64,000 nt of DNA from a virus (IMGVR_UViG_3300044732_003010:24082-88081), one strand, 5' to 3'; counted from the first letter of the stretch, positions 17,595 to 25,266 are shown. The notes: a model not told the origin generated them from the letters alone. A program made the numbers and translations.

Positions 17595-18041
17595 TTACCT
17601 CGATAAAATTGCATAACCACTAAAGGGACTACTAAAAATAATTTGAGTAGTATTTAAAGAAAGGTTTTGTACAAAAGCTTCTATTTTTACTCCTCCTGAA
17701 CTAAAAACTTGAGTTTGTGGCTCAAAGTTCAAGCTGTGAACGATTGTCCAGATTGCAGAAGGAGTAGCTTGGGTGTGCTTATAAAAAGCACTTCCTTCTC
17801 CCGGACTACCGGGAGAACCCCGAACATCAACAGCAGAGCTAATTGAAGAAACTAATCCAGATATTCCAATATACCCACCCGTTGCAGGGGGAGTGCCCGA
17901 ACCTCCTATCCAATTAACTACCTGAAAAACCCGGCGATTACCATCAGTAACTAGGGACAAAACAGGCGACCATCCAGCACCTCCAAGAGTAGCTGAAACA
18001 ATTACTTGCCTAGAACTTCCAGTTATTTCAATTGGCATCAA
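17595..18041 (-). CDS. Fibre/tip accessory protein with collagen-like linker
   Basis: 148 residues. A beta-like N-terminus leads to GSPGSPGEGSAFYKHTQ, a short Gly-X-Y stretch, and then a C-terminal beta domain (AIWTIVHSLNF, NTTQIIFSSPFSGYAIL) similar in layout to the fibre gene's tip. It overlaps the end of the upstream gene by 4 bases. Likely part of the adsorption apparatus. Confidence 0.5.
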   Translation of the reverse strand: MMPIEITGSSRQVIVSATLGGAGWSPVLSLVTDGNRRVFQVVNWIGGSGTPPATGGYIGISGLVSSISSAVDVRGSPGSPGEGSAFYKHTQATPSAIWTIVHSLNFEPQTQVFSSGGVKIEAFVQNLSLNTTQIIFSSPFSGYAILSR

Positions 18042-18517
18042 ACTTCCCCCCTAACGACTACGGGAATTAAATCTAGTCCTAAAGGTTCAACAACGAGCCG
18101 ATTAGCAATAGTTTTAGATGCCTCTAAGTCAGCTTGCCAGTAATCTCTTCCTGCTTTTGGTTGTGCAATTTCCTTAAAAGCAATAGGAGTAACTTCCATT
18201 CCATCCGTAACGTTGCTGTCAACGATTAGACGAAAATAAGTATAATCTTGATATTCAATTGGATTTTCTCCATCTTCATTAGAAGGTAAAATAAAATCCC
18301 CAAACTGCAATTCATCAACTCGCCCAACTGCCATGCGATCTTCTCCAAATTGCTTTGCTACATAAAAATTAATGTTCCATGTAGTAAAATCTCCCTGAAT
18401 AAAAAACTCCTCATCCCAAGTCGATCCCTTTTTAATCTCAACAACAATTTCACTGGCAATCGTAGGATACGATTGCCCTTTAAGAAAATAGTTACCAGTA
18501 AGGACTTTTTGAGCCAT
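18038..18517 (-). CDS. First gene of the fibre operon, unknown structural protein
   Basis: 160 residues from MAQKVLTGNYFLKG (ATG at 18517). A longer form from 18589 exists, but a TATAAT-like box on the minus strand (18543-18548) would lie inside it, which favours the shorter start. The protein looks beta-rich with acidic patches and no motif known to me. It leads the six- to eight-gene leftward operon of fibre proteins. Confidence 0.5.
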   Translation of the reverse strand: MAQKVLTGNYFLKGQSYPTIASEIVVEIKKGSTWDEEFFIQGDFTTWNINFYVAKQFGEDRMAVGRVDELQFGDFILPSNEDGENPIEYQDYTYFRLIVDSNVTDGMEVTPIAFKEIAQPKAGRDYWQADLEASKTIANRLVVEPLGLDLIPVVVRGEV

Positions 18518-18542
18518 CGATGAGGTGCGTACTGTTTCTTGT

Positions 18543-18548
18543 ATTATA
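18543..18548 (-). promoter_or_regulatory. -10-like box before the fibre operon
   Basis: TATAAT on the minus strand, 25 bases upstream of the ATG at 18517. No convincing -35 hexamer is seen at normal spacing, so it may be a late promoter needing a phage factor. Confidence 0.35.
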
Positions 18549-18700
18549 TCTTGAATTTTGTTTTTTGAGATATAATAAAAAGTAATCATATTTATACCTT
18601 ATACTACTGCGCTTTTTATACCACCCGGGAGCGCGGTTATTTTTTGTCTTGACAATTCTATTAAGACTATGAGAAAATTTTTTTAAAGATTGACTTGGAT

Positions 18701-18730
18701 TACCGCCCTACGAGGGAGCGGTATTTTTTT
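18701..18730 (+). terminator. Rho-independent terminator
   Basis: TACCGC (18701-18706) and GCGGTA (18718-18723) form a stem, with CCT/AGG pairing inside, followed by seven T. It would stop rightward transcripts entering the repeat region. A weaker look-alike (TACCACCCGGG...GGTTATTTTTT) lies at about 18619-18643. Confidence 0.6.
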
Positions 18731-18772
18731 ATCTATCCGTATTACATATACTACAAATACTACAGAGCGATT

Positions 18773-18905
18773 GTTAGATTGTAAATAGATTGTAGATAAG
18801 GTTATCTACAATCGAAAGCTTTACAGGGTATAGGTTTTAGACTTTGTAGATATTGTCGATGCCTTATAGAGGAAAAGAGAGAAAAGAAGATATACAGCAA
18901 AGTCA
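18773..18905 (+). repeat. Dispersed structured element, copy A
   Basis: Begins with 11-bp phased direct repeats, then the palindrome at 18788-18813 (arms GATTGTAGATAA and TTATCTACAATC around GG), a second imperfect stem ending TATAGGTTTTAG, then CTTTGTAGATATTGTCGATG, CTTATAGAGG and a purine-rich tail. The 1.1-kb space 18518-19609 contains no gene; it is filled by copies of this element in both orientations. Confidence 0.7.
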
Positions 18906-19009
18906 GCAATAAAAGTGATTAAACGCAAAACTGACTCTATTGACAAAATGCTGTATTTTTGGCTAATTAGAGGATTTTAGAGGCGAGAAGTGCTTTATCT
19001 CTAATTTGT

Positions 19010-19150
19010 TCTTTTTGTGATTGATTGTAGATAAGGTTATCTACAATCAAAATCCTTACCCCGACTAGGTTTTAGGCTTTGTAGATATTGTTGATGCTCT
19101 ATAGAGAAAAAAAAAGATAAAGAAAACAAACAAGGTCAGCAATAAAAAAA
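19010..19150 (+). repeat. Dispersed structured element, copy B
   Basis: The palindrome at 19023-19048 is identical to copy A. It is followed by CTTACCCCGACTAGGTTTT, GGCTTTGTAGATATTGTTG and a purine tail ending GGTCAGCAATAAAA, the same ending as copy A. Same orientation as copy A, about 235 bp apart. Confidence 0.7.
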
Positions 19151-19315
19151 CAGACTCAACAGTAAAACAAAAAAAATACACACGGGGTAATTATTAACAA
19201 TATCTACAAAGAAGTACAGAAATAATGAAAGCTATATATATCAATACTTTTACCCTTTTTATCTTTGTTAATAAGGGTATTTACAACCTATTTACAAACT
19301 AACAATCTAATTAAT
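19130..19315 (-). repeat. Dispersed element, variant copy (minus orientation)
   Basis: Read on the minus strand it has phased TTAGATTGTTAG/TTTGTAAATAGG words, TTATTAACAA, AAAGTATTGATATATATAG and CTTTGTAGATATTGTTAATAA, then a TTTTTTATTGCTGACC tail overlapping copy B. It shares the core with the elements at 19320-19455, 32212-32335 and 33205-33340. Confidence 0.55.
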
Positions 19316-19319
19316 CGAG

Positions 19320-19455
19320 GTCAGCAATAAAAACATAAAAAATCCTGACACGGGAATAAGGCTAACAATATAAACAAAGTCTGAAATCTATATATATCAA
19401 GGGTTTTATTGTTAATAAGAGTATCTACAATCTATCAACAATCTAACAACCAGCC
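19320..19455 (-). repeat. Dispersed element, variant copy with 11-bp phased repeats
   Basis: On the plus strand TCTACAATCTA (19424-19434), TCAACAATCTA (19435-19445) and ACAACC follow at an exact 11-bp pitch. On the minus strand these lead into CTTATTAACAATAAAA, CTTGATATATATAG, CAGACTTTGTTTATATTG and TTCCCGTGTCAGGATT, closely matching 33205-33340 downstream of the paralogous KilA-like gene. Confidence 0.6.
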
Positions 19456-19497
19456 AATCTCTGAACATTACCCACTAATCTCCGAGCATTAGACAAC

Positions 19498-19526
19498 AAA
19501 AAACCCCTGTAGTCTCTACAGGGGTT
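19498..19526 (-). terminator. Terminator of the 20134 gene
   Basis: A perfect 11-bp stem (AACCCCTGTAG at 19502-19512, CTACAGGGGTT at 19516-19526, loop TCT), followed on the minus strand by six T. It ends the leftward KilA-like gene. Confidence 0.8.
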
Positions 19527-19609
19527 AGCTTTATCAGTTATGTACCAGTTATGGTGTCAATTTCTATTTTTTATTTTAGCAGTAAACAACCTTGTTTACT
19601 GATTTTCCC

Positions 19610-20134
19610 CTAATATCCCCCCATTAACTCGATTTGTTCCTCTAGAGTAGAGTTCTCGCTCTCAAGCTTTTTAATTCGGTCTTTTAAGCCGAGGATTTCA
19701 TCGATATAGTCAACTTCTCGATAATCCAATTCGTCGATTTTGGCAGTCAATTCAGCGACTTGGCTCTCAAGTTGCTTGTTAGTCTCAATTGCCTCACTTT
19801 TGACCTGAAAACCGGCTAAGGTGTGAAGGAATAAGCGAACGCCCAACTGCATTACTTTTAGGGCTAGTTCGTGATTGTCTTTAATTAGCCACTGGCAGAT
19901 TAAATTTTCTGGGATCAATGCAACGGTTCGTAACCCACTTGCTGTCTCGATTTGAGCCTGTTCAAGACCCTTTTCACGCAAACCACTCATGGTCAAACGG
20001 CGAGAAATAGTCGAAGGTATTTTCCCCGACATCCGGGCATATCCACTAATTGAGGCAAAGCTCTCACCGGTCTCGGTATTAATAATTAATTCAATACCAT
20101 CGTGATCAAAACGCTGTAAACTAGAATTAGTCAT
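19610..20134 (-). CDS. KilA/antirepressor-like DNA-binding protein, copy 1
   Basis: 174 residues. N-terminal domain LQRFDHDGIELIINTETGES followed by FASISGYARMSGK...TISRRL reads as a small beta hairpin plus helix-turn-helix, as in phage antirepressor/KilA-N-like proteins. The middle (LICQWLIKDNHELALKVMQLG, then RLFLHTLAGFQVKSEA) is shared with the paralogue at 32450. The last ~55 residues form a coiled coil (LESQVAELTAKIDELD, LKDRIKKLESENSTLEEQ). A regulatory role is inferred. Its leader hairpin, terminator and downstream repeats mirror those of copy 2. Confidence 0.55.
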   Translation of the reverse strand: MTNSSLQRFDHDGIELIINTETGESFASISGYARMSGKIPSTISRRLTMSGLREKGLEQAQIETASGLRTVALIPENLICQWLIKDNHELALKVMQLGVRLFLHTLAGFQVKSEAIETNKQLESQVAELTAKIDELDYREVDYIDEILGLKDRIKKLESENSTLEEQIELMGGY

Positions 20135-20165
20135 GATTTACTCTGTAGTAGTAATTGTGATGAGT

Positions 20166-20198
20166 CCCCCGTTAACGCGGGGGCATACCAATATTATA
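20166..20198 (-). promoter_or_regulatory. Promoter plus 5'-hairpin leader of KilA-like copy 1
   Basis: On the minus strand TATAAT (20193-20198) is followed after 6 nt by ATG and a hairpin CCCCCG-loop-CGGGGG (20166-20183). The same arrangement, with a compensated stem (CCCTCG/CGAGGG), precedes the paralogue at 32385-32417. The hairpin would form the extreme 5' end of the mRNA. Confidence 0.55.
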
Positions 20199-20211
20199 CC
20201 GTATTTAAAAT

Positions 20212-20451
20212 ATGCCTGACAAATTTGACGGGTGTGGTGGGTATTCAGCAAAAATTGACCGATTACCGGGTATTCCTCCTGATTTCAAGTCGAATGTCGT
20301 CAAACCACCACAATCTAGGGTTATTGTTTTACTGAAAACCAGAGAGATCAGAGAAATCTCCGATGATCAGCTAGAGTCTTTCCTTGAGGAAAACCAAGAT
20401 TTAATTCAAGATCGACAATCACCCAGAAAAAGACCGATTAGAAAACTTTAA
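20212..20451 (+). CDS. Unknown 79-aa protein upstream of PadR
   Basis: Begins MPDKFDGCGGYSAKIDRLPG; the C-terminal half is charged and helical, ending in a basic RKRPIRKL tail. It lies 4 bases before the PadR-like gene, so probably an operon. It diverges from the KilA-like gene with less than 80 bases between starts. No family is recognised. Confidence 0.45.
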   Translation: MPDKFDGCGGYSAKIDRLPGIPPDFKSNVVKPPQSRVIVLLKTREIREISDDQLESFLEENQDLIQDRQSPRKRPIRKL

Positions 20452-20455
20452 AGCA

Positions 20456-20749
20456 ATGACAAACAAAGAAATCCTTGTTTTGCAGACTCTTTACAATAAA
20501 GAATTGTCGGGATTACAGATAATTGAATCTATAGCCAATACTAAAGGTAGAAGCCTTGATATTGGCTCGTTTTACCCTGTATTTCAGAAATTAGAGGAAA
20601 AAGGACTCATTAAATCTCGATGGGGAACCGAGCGATCTAACGATAGAGCCGGTGCTAGAAAAAGATACTATCGACTTACCCAATCAGGAGAAAAATCCCT
20701 TGCTGATATTCAAGGATTTGATAATTCTCTTAATTGGAATTTTACTTAA
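20456..20749 (+). CDS. PadR-family transcriptional regulator
   Basis: 97 residues. It matches PadR N-terminal winged helix: LQTLYNKELSGLQIIESI (helix 1-2), GSFYPVFQKLEEKGLIKSRW (recognition helix), then KRYYRLTQSGEKSL (wing). The C-terminal dimer helix is short, typical of the small PadR subfamily. It probably controls nearby early genes or its own operon. Confidence 0.75.
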   Translation: MTNKEILVLQTLYNKELSGLQIIESIANTKGRSLDIGSFYPVFQKLEEKGLIKSRWGTERSNDRAGARKRYYRLTQSGEKSLADIQGFDNSLNWNFT

Positions 20750-20753
20750 TTAA

Positions 20754-20826
20754 TGTGGGGTCTAGGAGTCGAACCTAGTGTTTTAGGCTTATGAGGCCTA
20801 TGTGGAAACCATTTCACTCACCCCGC
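20754..20826 (-). tRNA. tRNA with CAU anticodon (Met or Ile2)
   Basis: Cloverleaf on the minus strand: acceptor GCGGGGT/ACCCCAC (one mismatch at position 2), anticodon stem TAGGC/GCCTA with loop CTCATAA, T arm CTAGG-TTCGACT-CCTAG, discriminator A. The anticodon CAT is at 20791-20793. Whether it is elongator tRNA-Met or the AUA-reading tRNA-Ile (modified C34) cannot be told by eye. No CCA is encoded. Confidence 0.75.
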
Positions 20827-20858
20827 TTTTATAAGCTAACATATCAAAAAACAAAATG

Positions 20859-21527
20859 TCAAGTGTATTGTACTGATAAGTTTACTGTTTTTTGTTCCTG
20901 GCTTAGACCAGCCAAATAACCAACTATTTGGTTATTAAAGATTTGACTATTTCTAACTACAATACAGCCCGCGCTTCCAGGTACATTAGCGTCTCGATGT
21001 AATCCAATTTCTGATCGAGAAAACCCTGATCCTTTGTAAGGATCAGGCGTAATATGAAAAAACATCCCCTCAACACCTTTTGTATCTAACCAATACCCCC
21101 TAGTATTGATTTGCCAATGATGTCCTTCTGGTATTTGTCCCTTGCCTACAATTTTTTCGGCACCTCGGTATTGATACCCAATTGCGCCACTGGTAGCCAC
21201 TACTTCAATTGCGATATCATCTCCTCGATAAAATTGCAAAATTCCTTCAATCAACCTAGGAGATCGACCTACAGGAAACTTAAAAACGGCTGTCACGGGT
21301 AAGGTGTTAGGTAAATCAGATAAATCCCAATGTGGCTTAAATACCCACCAATCACCAGCGCCGTAGCTAAGTTTTACTTGAATGTGTAATCCATATTCAA
21401 GTAAAACTTTATCTACAGAATAATTTCGATTTTTTTCTACAAAAATCAACTCATCTTTTTTCAAATCAGACACTTGCTCTGGAGTTTTTTTCAGATAAGT
21501 GTTAAATATTGCTGTAATTTGCTTCAT
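20859..21527 (-). CDS. L,D-transpeptidase-fold lysin-like protein
   Basis: 222 residues. The N-terminal ~70 residues (TYLKKTPEQVSDL, VKLSYGAGDWWVFKPHW) form an SH3-like domain common in cyanobacterial and cyanophage cell-wall proteins. The C-terminus has HRDANVPGSAGCIVV with His177, Ser185 and Cys188, the catalytic pattern (H...SxGCI) of YkuD/L,D-transpeptidase-like enzymes. A role in host peptidoglycan attack at lysis is likely. The XRE repressor gene lies upstream. Confidence 0.6.
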   Translation of the reverse strand: MKQITAIFNTYLKKTPEQVSDLKKDELIFVEKNRNYSVDKVLLEYGLHIQVKLSYGAGDWWVFKPHWDLSDLPNTLPVTAVFKFPVGRSPRLIEGILQFYRGDDIAIEVVATSGAIGYQYRGAEKIVGKGQIPEGHHWQINTRGYWLDTKGVEGMFFHITPDPYKGSGFSRSEIGLHRDANVPGSAGCIVVRNSQIFNNQIVGYLAGLSQEQKTVNLSVQYT

Positions 21528-21562
21528 TTATCCTAGCTCGCATTTTCCTTAATTCTAGCTTT

Positions 21563-21766
21563 TCAATCAATCCGATAGACAATTTCATTGGGCTGTATCT
21601 CGTACCTATCACAGATTGCCTGCAAAACTGTGATAGACGGCAAGTGATCAGGATTTTGGGATAGCTTGTATCCCGTGGACATCGCAATCCCTGTTTGCTG
21701 AACGAATTTATAGATTGTGATGCCTCTAGATTCTGTAAATTCTTTGACTCTGTTTTTTAGTACCAT
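21563..21766 (-). CDS. XRE/Cro-CI-type repressor
   Basis: 67 residues, a compact helix-turn-helix: VKEFTESRGITIYKFVQQTG, IAMSTGYKLS (recognition helix), ITVLQAICDRYEIQPNEIV. No C-terminal oligomerisation domain, as in small phage Cro/CI proteins. It is divergent from the 21976 gene with promoters for both in the gap, a layout like a lysogeny or early-late switch. Confidence 0.75.
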   Translation of the reverse strand: MVLKNRVKEFTESRGITIYKFVQQTGIAMSTGYKLSQNPDHLPSITVLQAICDRYEIQPNEIVYRID

Positions 21767-21799
21767 TGTATTAGTTTTGTGTCTCTATAATTTATTATA

Positions 21800-21851
21800 A
21801 CTTTTTTGGGAATATGCTTGACAATATTACTGCCTTTACGGTAATATACAG
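21800..21851. promoter_or_regulatory. Divergent promoters between repressor and 21976 gene
   Basis: Plus strand: TTGACA (about 21821-21826) and TAATAT with an 18-bp spacer. Minus strand: TTGTCA followed 19 bp later by TATAAT, upstream of the XRE gene. The two promoters overlap, so one regulator could choose between them. Confidence 0.5.
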
Positions 21852-21975
21852 ATATAGAGAAAAGCGACCACCGCCAATTCCACTTAGTGTGATCGCCTTT
21901 CCGTCAACCCTTATCAGGTCAAAAGCCATGTTAGCATCCAATTCTCTTTCTGTCAAATCTAATTGCGTCCCCGTT

Positions 21976-22365
21976 ATGTCTGGCAATTTCACTATGATTG
22001 CCAGAGGTCAAAAGCACCAGGTTTCTCTTAAAGTGTGGGGAGAAGGACAGATTACCACTCTCCGAGTTATTTGTCAGCAAACTGGTAAAGAATGGTTTTT
22101 CGATACCTTTAATGGCAAGTTAAGCCGTGGTTTCAGTCCTGACGGAAAACTCCCCAACTGCGAATTACCTGAGATTAAATTTCAACCCGTCAAAAAAGCT
22201 TTTGTTATTTCCCCTACGATGGGATTCGTGGATTGTGGCGGACGCTACCATGAAATTCCTAGTAACGAACCTACAGACGATTTTATTGATGATGATACCG
22301 AGCCGTCGGATTTAAGTCGGTACAGCAAACCAATGACCGATCCGACGACATGGCAAGAGTTTTAA
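21976..22365 (+). CDS. Unknown early protein divergent from the repressor
   Basis: 129 residues from MSGNFTMIARGQKHQVSLKV; a later ATG (21994) is also possible. The upstream open frame to 21814 covers the promoter and is not used. It is followed by beta strands (VWGEGQITTLRVICQQTGKEW), then a cysteine-containing centre and an acidic C-terminus. No family is recognised; the context suggests a first gene of the rightward early operon. Confidence 0.45.
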   Translation: MSGNFTMIARGQKHQVSLKVWGEGQITTLRVICQQTGKEWFFDTFNGKLSRGFSPDGKLPNCELPEIKFQPVKKAFVISPTMGFVDCGGRYHEIPSNEPTDDFIDDDTEPSDLSRYSKPMTDPTTWQEF

Positions 22366-22802
22366 TTAGTTATCAGTTATCAGTTATCAGTAAACAGCAA
22401 CCTATTAAGAGTAAAAACCATGACTATTATCAACGCTACCCCCACAACATCACCATATTAAACAAAGCTGGCATCACCCAAGATGAAAAAAAACAGTTTC
22501 TGGGAAACAAAGAGGCGATTGTGGTTCTCAAGGAAATCCCAGCATCCGGGATTCTCCCGCGGGTCAAAATGTCCAACGAACCCGCAGAACCCATTGACGG
22601 TATCCCAGTAGAAACCGTTATCTACGGGGAGATCGAGGGACTCCCTAAGTATCAGGAGGAGGTGTACTATATTGTCTCAGGATTAGTGGCAGCGGCAGCC
22701 GCTAAGATAGGGCGCACAGACTGCCTTGCCCCTGGTGCAATCGTCCGGGATGAGTCTAATCCCTCGAACGTTCTAGGGTGCTTGTTCTTACAAAAGCCCT
22801 AG
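22350..22802 (+). CDS. Conserved phage-type protein with alternative start
   Basis: The clear protein domain spans about residues 33-150 (EIPASGILPRVKMSNEPAEP, EEVYYIVSGLVAAAAAKIG, CLAPGAIVRDESNP, LGCLFLQKP). It resembles small phage proteins ending VRDE.....V.GC..F of unknown function. The N-terminal ~20 residues are translated TTATCAG heptad repeats, so the real start is probably internal and non-ATG, or the repeats invaded the 5' end. The frame overlaps the preceding gene by 16 bases. Confidence 0.45.
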   Translation: MARVLISYQLSVISKQQPIKSKNHDYYQRYPHNITILNKAGITQDEKKQFLGNKEAIVVLKEIPASGILPRVKMSNEPAEPIDGIPVETVIYGEIEGLPKYQEEVYYIVSGLVAAAAAKIGRTDCLAPGAIVRDESNPSNVLGCLFLQKP

Positions 22803-22817
22803 CCGATCCGAAACGGG

Positions 22818-22898
22818 AACCTTTCCCGTATGCCTAGCGGCTCAATTCTAGGCACTGATGAGGATAGAAGGAGTTACGGCTATCCTAAAATGGGAGGT
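22818..22898 (+). ncRNA. Hammerhead-like RNA fold (degenerate)
   Basis: GUA at 22828-22830 is followed by a 7-bp hairpin (TGCCTAG/CTAGGCA), then the exact core CTGATGA, a 6-bp stem (GGATAG/CTATCC), then TAAA where GAAA is required, and a GGGAGGT that partly pairs with upstream ACCTTTCCC. This is the order of a type III hammerhead with the key G12 replaced, so it is probably inactive or a chance fold. Confidence 0.25.
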
Positions 22899-22933
22899 GC
22901 AATTCCTCCCTCTACAAATCGATATATTTGAAC

Positions 22934-23206
22934 ATGAACATGAACGAGGAATCCAGAAAAATACTAGGAACAATTGCAAGGCTAGAGAACGCATCGTATC
23001 TTTTGATTGCTATCTTAATCGGAATGGTAGTGTTTGGAGTAGGTCAAACACTACACAAAGCTAATCACTACCTTGCATCACAAGGACACGAAAACCCAAA
23101 AGTACTATTGCTTCCATCTTGGAGGTGTGGAACATTTACCGAATTGAATTTCCATCAGAACGACGGAAATAGAGGATATTTGTGTGCAAAACAGATAAGG
23201 AGGTAG
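22934..23206 (+). CDS. Small single-span membrane protein
   Basis: 90 residues from ATG 22934 (or 22940). A helical N-terminus with MNEESRKILGTIARLEN leads to a clear membrane span (YLLIAILIGMVVFGVGQTL), then a polar tail with two Cys. No family is recognised. A good TTG alternative exists at 22928. Confidence 0.4.
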   Translation: MNMNEESRKILGTIARLENASYLLIAILIGMVVFGVGQTLHKANHYLASQGHENPKVLLLPSWRCGTFTELNFHQNDGNRGYLCAKQIRR

Positions 23207-23321
23207 GTTGTCCAATCAGTACTCAACGAAGTGAAACCTAATAAGATGATGCTGTAGCAAATGCAGATTGGCGCATAGAAGATTAAGGTTATCAGTAAAC
23301 AAATTATTTAGGAGTAAAACA

Positions 23322-23789
23322 ATGACAATGATGGATATAGGACAATTCCCTAAGATTGACTCAGAGCCACAAGAGTTCAAGTTAAACTGGTACGAAACAA
23401 AGTTAATTTATCCTTTTAAATACTCAGAAGGAGTTCATTATTTTATTCAAAAGGATCAAGAATGGATAATCGACGAAATTGCTAAATGGGTAAAGGAAAG
23501 AGAACATTGCAAAGAAGATTTTCCTTTAATTATTGACTGGAAACTAAAAATAAGTTCAAATTCAGATCATTTTGCTACACTAACCTGCGAAAATCGCCAA
23601 AATGCCGACTTTAAGTTTGCCTTTTTTGCATTTTTCCCAAATACTGATATTGAGTTATTCTACGATGGTAATCCCATAGACGAAGTTAACTTTTGTTTGT
23701 TTAATATAGCCGATTCTTCTAAAACGGAATTAATGCTTGAAGAAGAATGGATGTATTTACGTAGTATTACATCAAGACTATTTACTTAG
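23322..23789 (+). CDS. DUF6876-like protein
   Basis: 155 residues; ATG 23322 preceded by AGGAG. The pattern YPFKYSEGVHYFIQK, WIIDEIAKW, 'IDWKLKI', 'ATLTCEN' resembles the DUF6876 family (Y..GV.Y......WL.D.I... WKL.V ... L...), small proteins of phages and plasmids without known function. The assignment is from memory of the pattern. Confidence 0.4.
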   Translation: MTMMDIGQFPKIDSEPQEFKLNWYETKLIYPFKYSEGVHYFIQKDQEWIIDEIAKWVKEREHCKEDFPLIIDWKLKISSNSDHFATLTCENRQNADFKFAFFAFFPNTDIELFYDGNPIDEVNFCLFNIADSSKTELMLEEEWMYLRSITSRLFT

Positions 23790-23839
23790 TTTCGATCAGC
23801 TATTAGTTATCAGTCAACAATCATCAACCAAACAAAAAA

Positions 23840-24391
23840 ATGAAACCTCTGTATAAATTAGGCAAATATCACAATCTAAAACGTCTAAACAAGATAGTAG
23901 AATTGAGCAGTTCTACTACCTTTTCTGCGAGAGCAAAACACAATTGGGTTAACAATCCTTTTTCAGAGTTGTTTGATCCTTATTCTCTATGGTGGACATT
24001 GGGGGTGGAATGGCACGTTGACGACATTGATAAAGATAAAAAATATTCAATTATTTTAGTTGTTCAGAGTGACAACTACGAACTCTACTCTTCTACAGTA
24101 AACAATGATACTTTAGAAAAACTCTTGAAAGATTATACTCCCTTTAAAAGTATGGATGATCAAATAAACTCTTTATTAGTCCAAAGAAAAGATACTCAAA
24201 AATTAGTCTTAAAAGCGGGAGATATTTTGCTGCTGGACATATCCTGCTACCATAAGCTGGAAAACACAAAAAAAACAGAAGACCCCTTTATGTTTATTAC
24301 CTTAGATATTGACCTTATTCCAAGAGTCAAGGAAGCGGTCAAGGTTGTCAATTATTTTGTTCACGATTTTTTTGTAATCAATGAGGAGTAA
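23840..24391 (+). CDS. Possible 2OG-Fe(II) dioxygenase-like protein
   Basis: 183 residues. EWHVDDID places an HxD pair (His59, Asp61), and a distal His138 lies in GDILLLDISCYHKLEN after a beta strand; this H-x-D...H spacing suits the double-stranded beta-helix of 2OG/Fe(II) oxygenases. A C-terminal Arg after the distal His (PRVKEAV) could bind 2OG. Such enzymes in cyanophages act on host metabolites or DNA bases. The fold is inferred only. Confidence 0.35.
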   Translation: MKPLYKLGKYHNLKRLNKIVELSSSTTFSARAKHNWVNNPFSELFDPYSLWWTLGVEWHVDDIDKDKKYSIILVVQSDNYELYSSTVNNDTLEKLLKDYTPFKSMDDQINSLLVQRKDTQKLVLKAGDILLLDISCYHKLENTKKTEDPFMFITLDIDLIPRVKEAVKVVNYFVHDFFVINEE

Positions 24392-24395
24392 AGCA

Positions 24396-24746
24396 ATGGA
24401 AGAAGAAATTGAAGAATGTATGTCTCCAAGCCATCGTCATTTTTGGCTTTGCTGGTATCAATTATCTCTCCTAGAGAAAAAGGTCTGCTTTTATTTTCTC
24501 TGTGGGTTTGATAACAAAGAAATTGCTAAAAAACTTTTACTAAAAACTGAAATAGTAAATGACTATACGACGGCAATTTTAAAAAAATTTAATATTTCAA
24601 CTCAACCTAAGTTTATGTTCTTTTTTTATCAGCATACAGGATGGGATATAGCCAAAGACATGATTGACGATGACGAAAAAGAACAATGCGCTTTATGGGG
24701 TGTTCAAAAATGTCTAATTCCGCCTAGAATATGGAAAAATATGTAG
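24396..24746 (+). CDS. LuxR/GerE-type helix-turn-helix protein
   Basis: 116 residues from ATG 24396 with AGGAG 8 nt upstream. LSLLEKKVCFYFLCGFDNKE followed by IAKKLLLKTEIVNDYTTAIL and KKFNIS aligns with the GerE/LuxR DNA-binding domain (L...E..VL...G..NKEIA..L......V...IL.K). The C-terminal 40 residues are acidic. Probably a phage transcription factor. A start at 24381 is possible but less well placed. Confidence 0.5.
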   Translation: MEEEIEECMSPSHRHFWLCWYQLSLLEKKVCFYFLCGFDNKEIAKKLLLKTEIVNDYTTAILKKFNISTQPKFMFFFYQHTGWDIAKDMIDDDEKEQCALWGVQKCLIPPRIWKNM

Positions 24747-24760
24747 TTTAACGAAAATCT

Positions 24761-25039
24761 ATGACTAATACCATTGAAAATAAATATACACCAGATTGGG
24801 TTTCTCTACCGGGAGAAACCCTTAGTGACATCCTAAAAGAAAGAAAAATAACTAGAACTGAATTTGCTAGTCGCATAAAGTTGCCGAAAAAGACTATTAA
24901 TCAACTCATAAAAGGTAAGGCAAAAATTACTGTTCGTATTGCTTATAAAATGGAATTAGCTTTAGGCGTACCTTCTGCTCGTTTCTGGATAGAGCGTGAA
25001 AGACTTTATCGAGAGTCTCTAGTAAATCAAATTGATTAG
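24761..25039 (+). CDS. HigA/VapI-like XRE antitoxin-type regulator
   Basis: 92 residues. DWVSLPGETLSDILKERKIT, then RTEFASRIKLPKKTINQLI and KMELALGVPSARFWIERE match HigA-family HTH proteins (PGE.L...L....I....FA..I..S...I..L..G). No toxin gene is next to it, so it may serve as a plain repressor or as an antitoxin against a host toxin. Confidence 0.65.
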   Translation: MTNTIENKYTPDWVSLPGETLSDILKERKITRTEFASRIKLPKKTINQLIKGKAKITVRIAYKMELALGVPSARFWIERERLYRESLVNQID

Positions 25040-25068
25040 AATATTTTTACAACTGTTAACGAGGATTT

Positions 25069-25266
25069 ATGAATCTGTACCTAATTAGAGATTCAGTTAC
25101 ATCATTTGGTCTTTTTATTGCAGCAGAATCAGAAACAAAGGCTATCTGGCATTGGTGCAATTATTTTAATAGTGATAATGACAATCCAATCGAAATAGAA
25201 GAAATTAACATTAATACTTCTGGTATCGTTTGGGAATGTGGGTGGACTACTGATACTAACCCCTAA
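25069..25266 (+). CDS. Unknown 65-aa protein
   Basis: MNLYLIRDSVTSFGLFIAAE, small alpha/beta with several Trp near the end. GAGGATTT precedes the ATG. It converges with the terminase gene, overlapping by 11 bases. No family is recognised. Confidence 0.4.
   Translation: MNLYLIRDSVTSFGLFIAAESETKAIWHWCNYFNSDNDNPIEIEEININTSGIVWECGWTTDTNP

Noticed and set aside
18518-18589. Longer start of the first fibre gene
   Set aside because: Contains a TATAAT-like box and unlike-protein residues; the ATG at 18517 is favoured, though this is not certain.
20155-20190. Hammerhead-like reading of TGATGAG before CCCCC/GGGGG
   Set aside because: The first core C and the GAAA segment are absent; the hairpin is better explained as the leader of the minus-strand gene.
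21814-21975. N-terminal extension of the 21976 gene
   Set aside because: It includes the TTGACA/TAATAT promoter, so it cannot be transcribed as coding sequence from it.
21795-21992. Minus-strand open frame over the divergent promoter
   Set aside because: It covers both promoters of the switch and the start of the 21976 gene; no ribosome-binding site or family.
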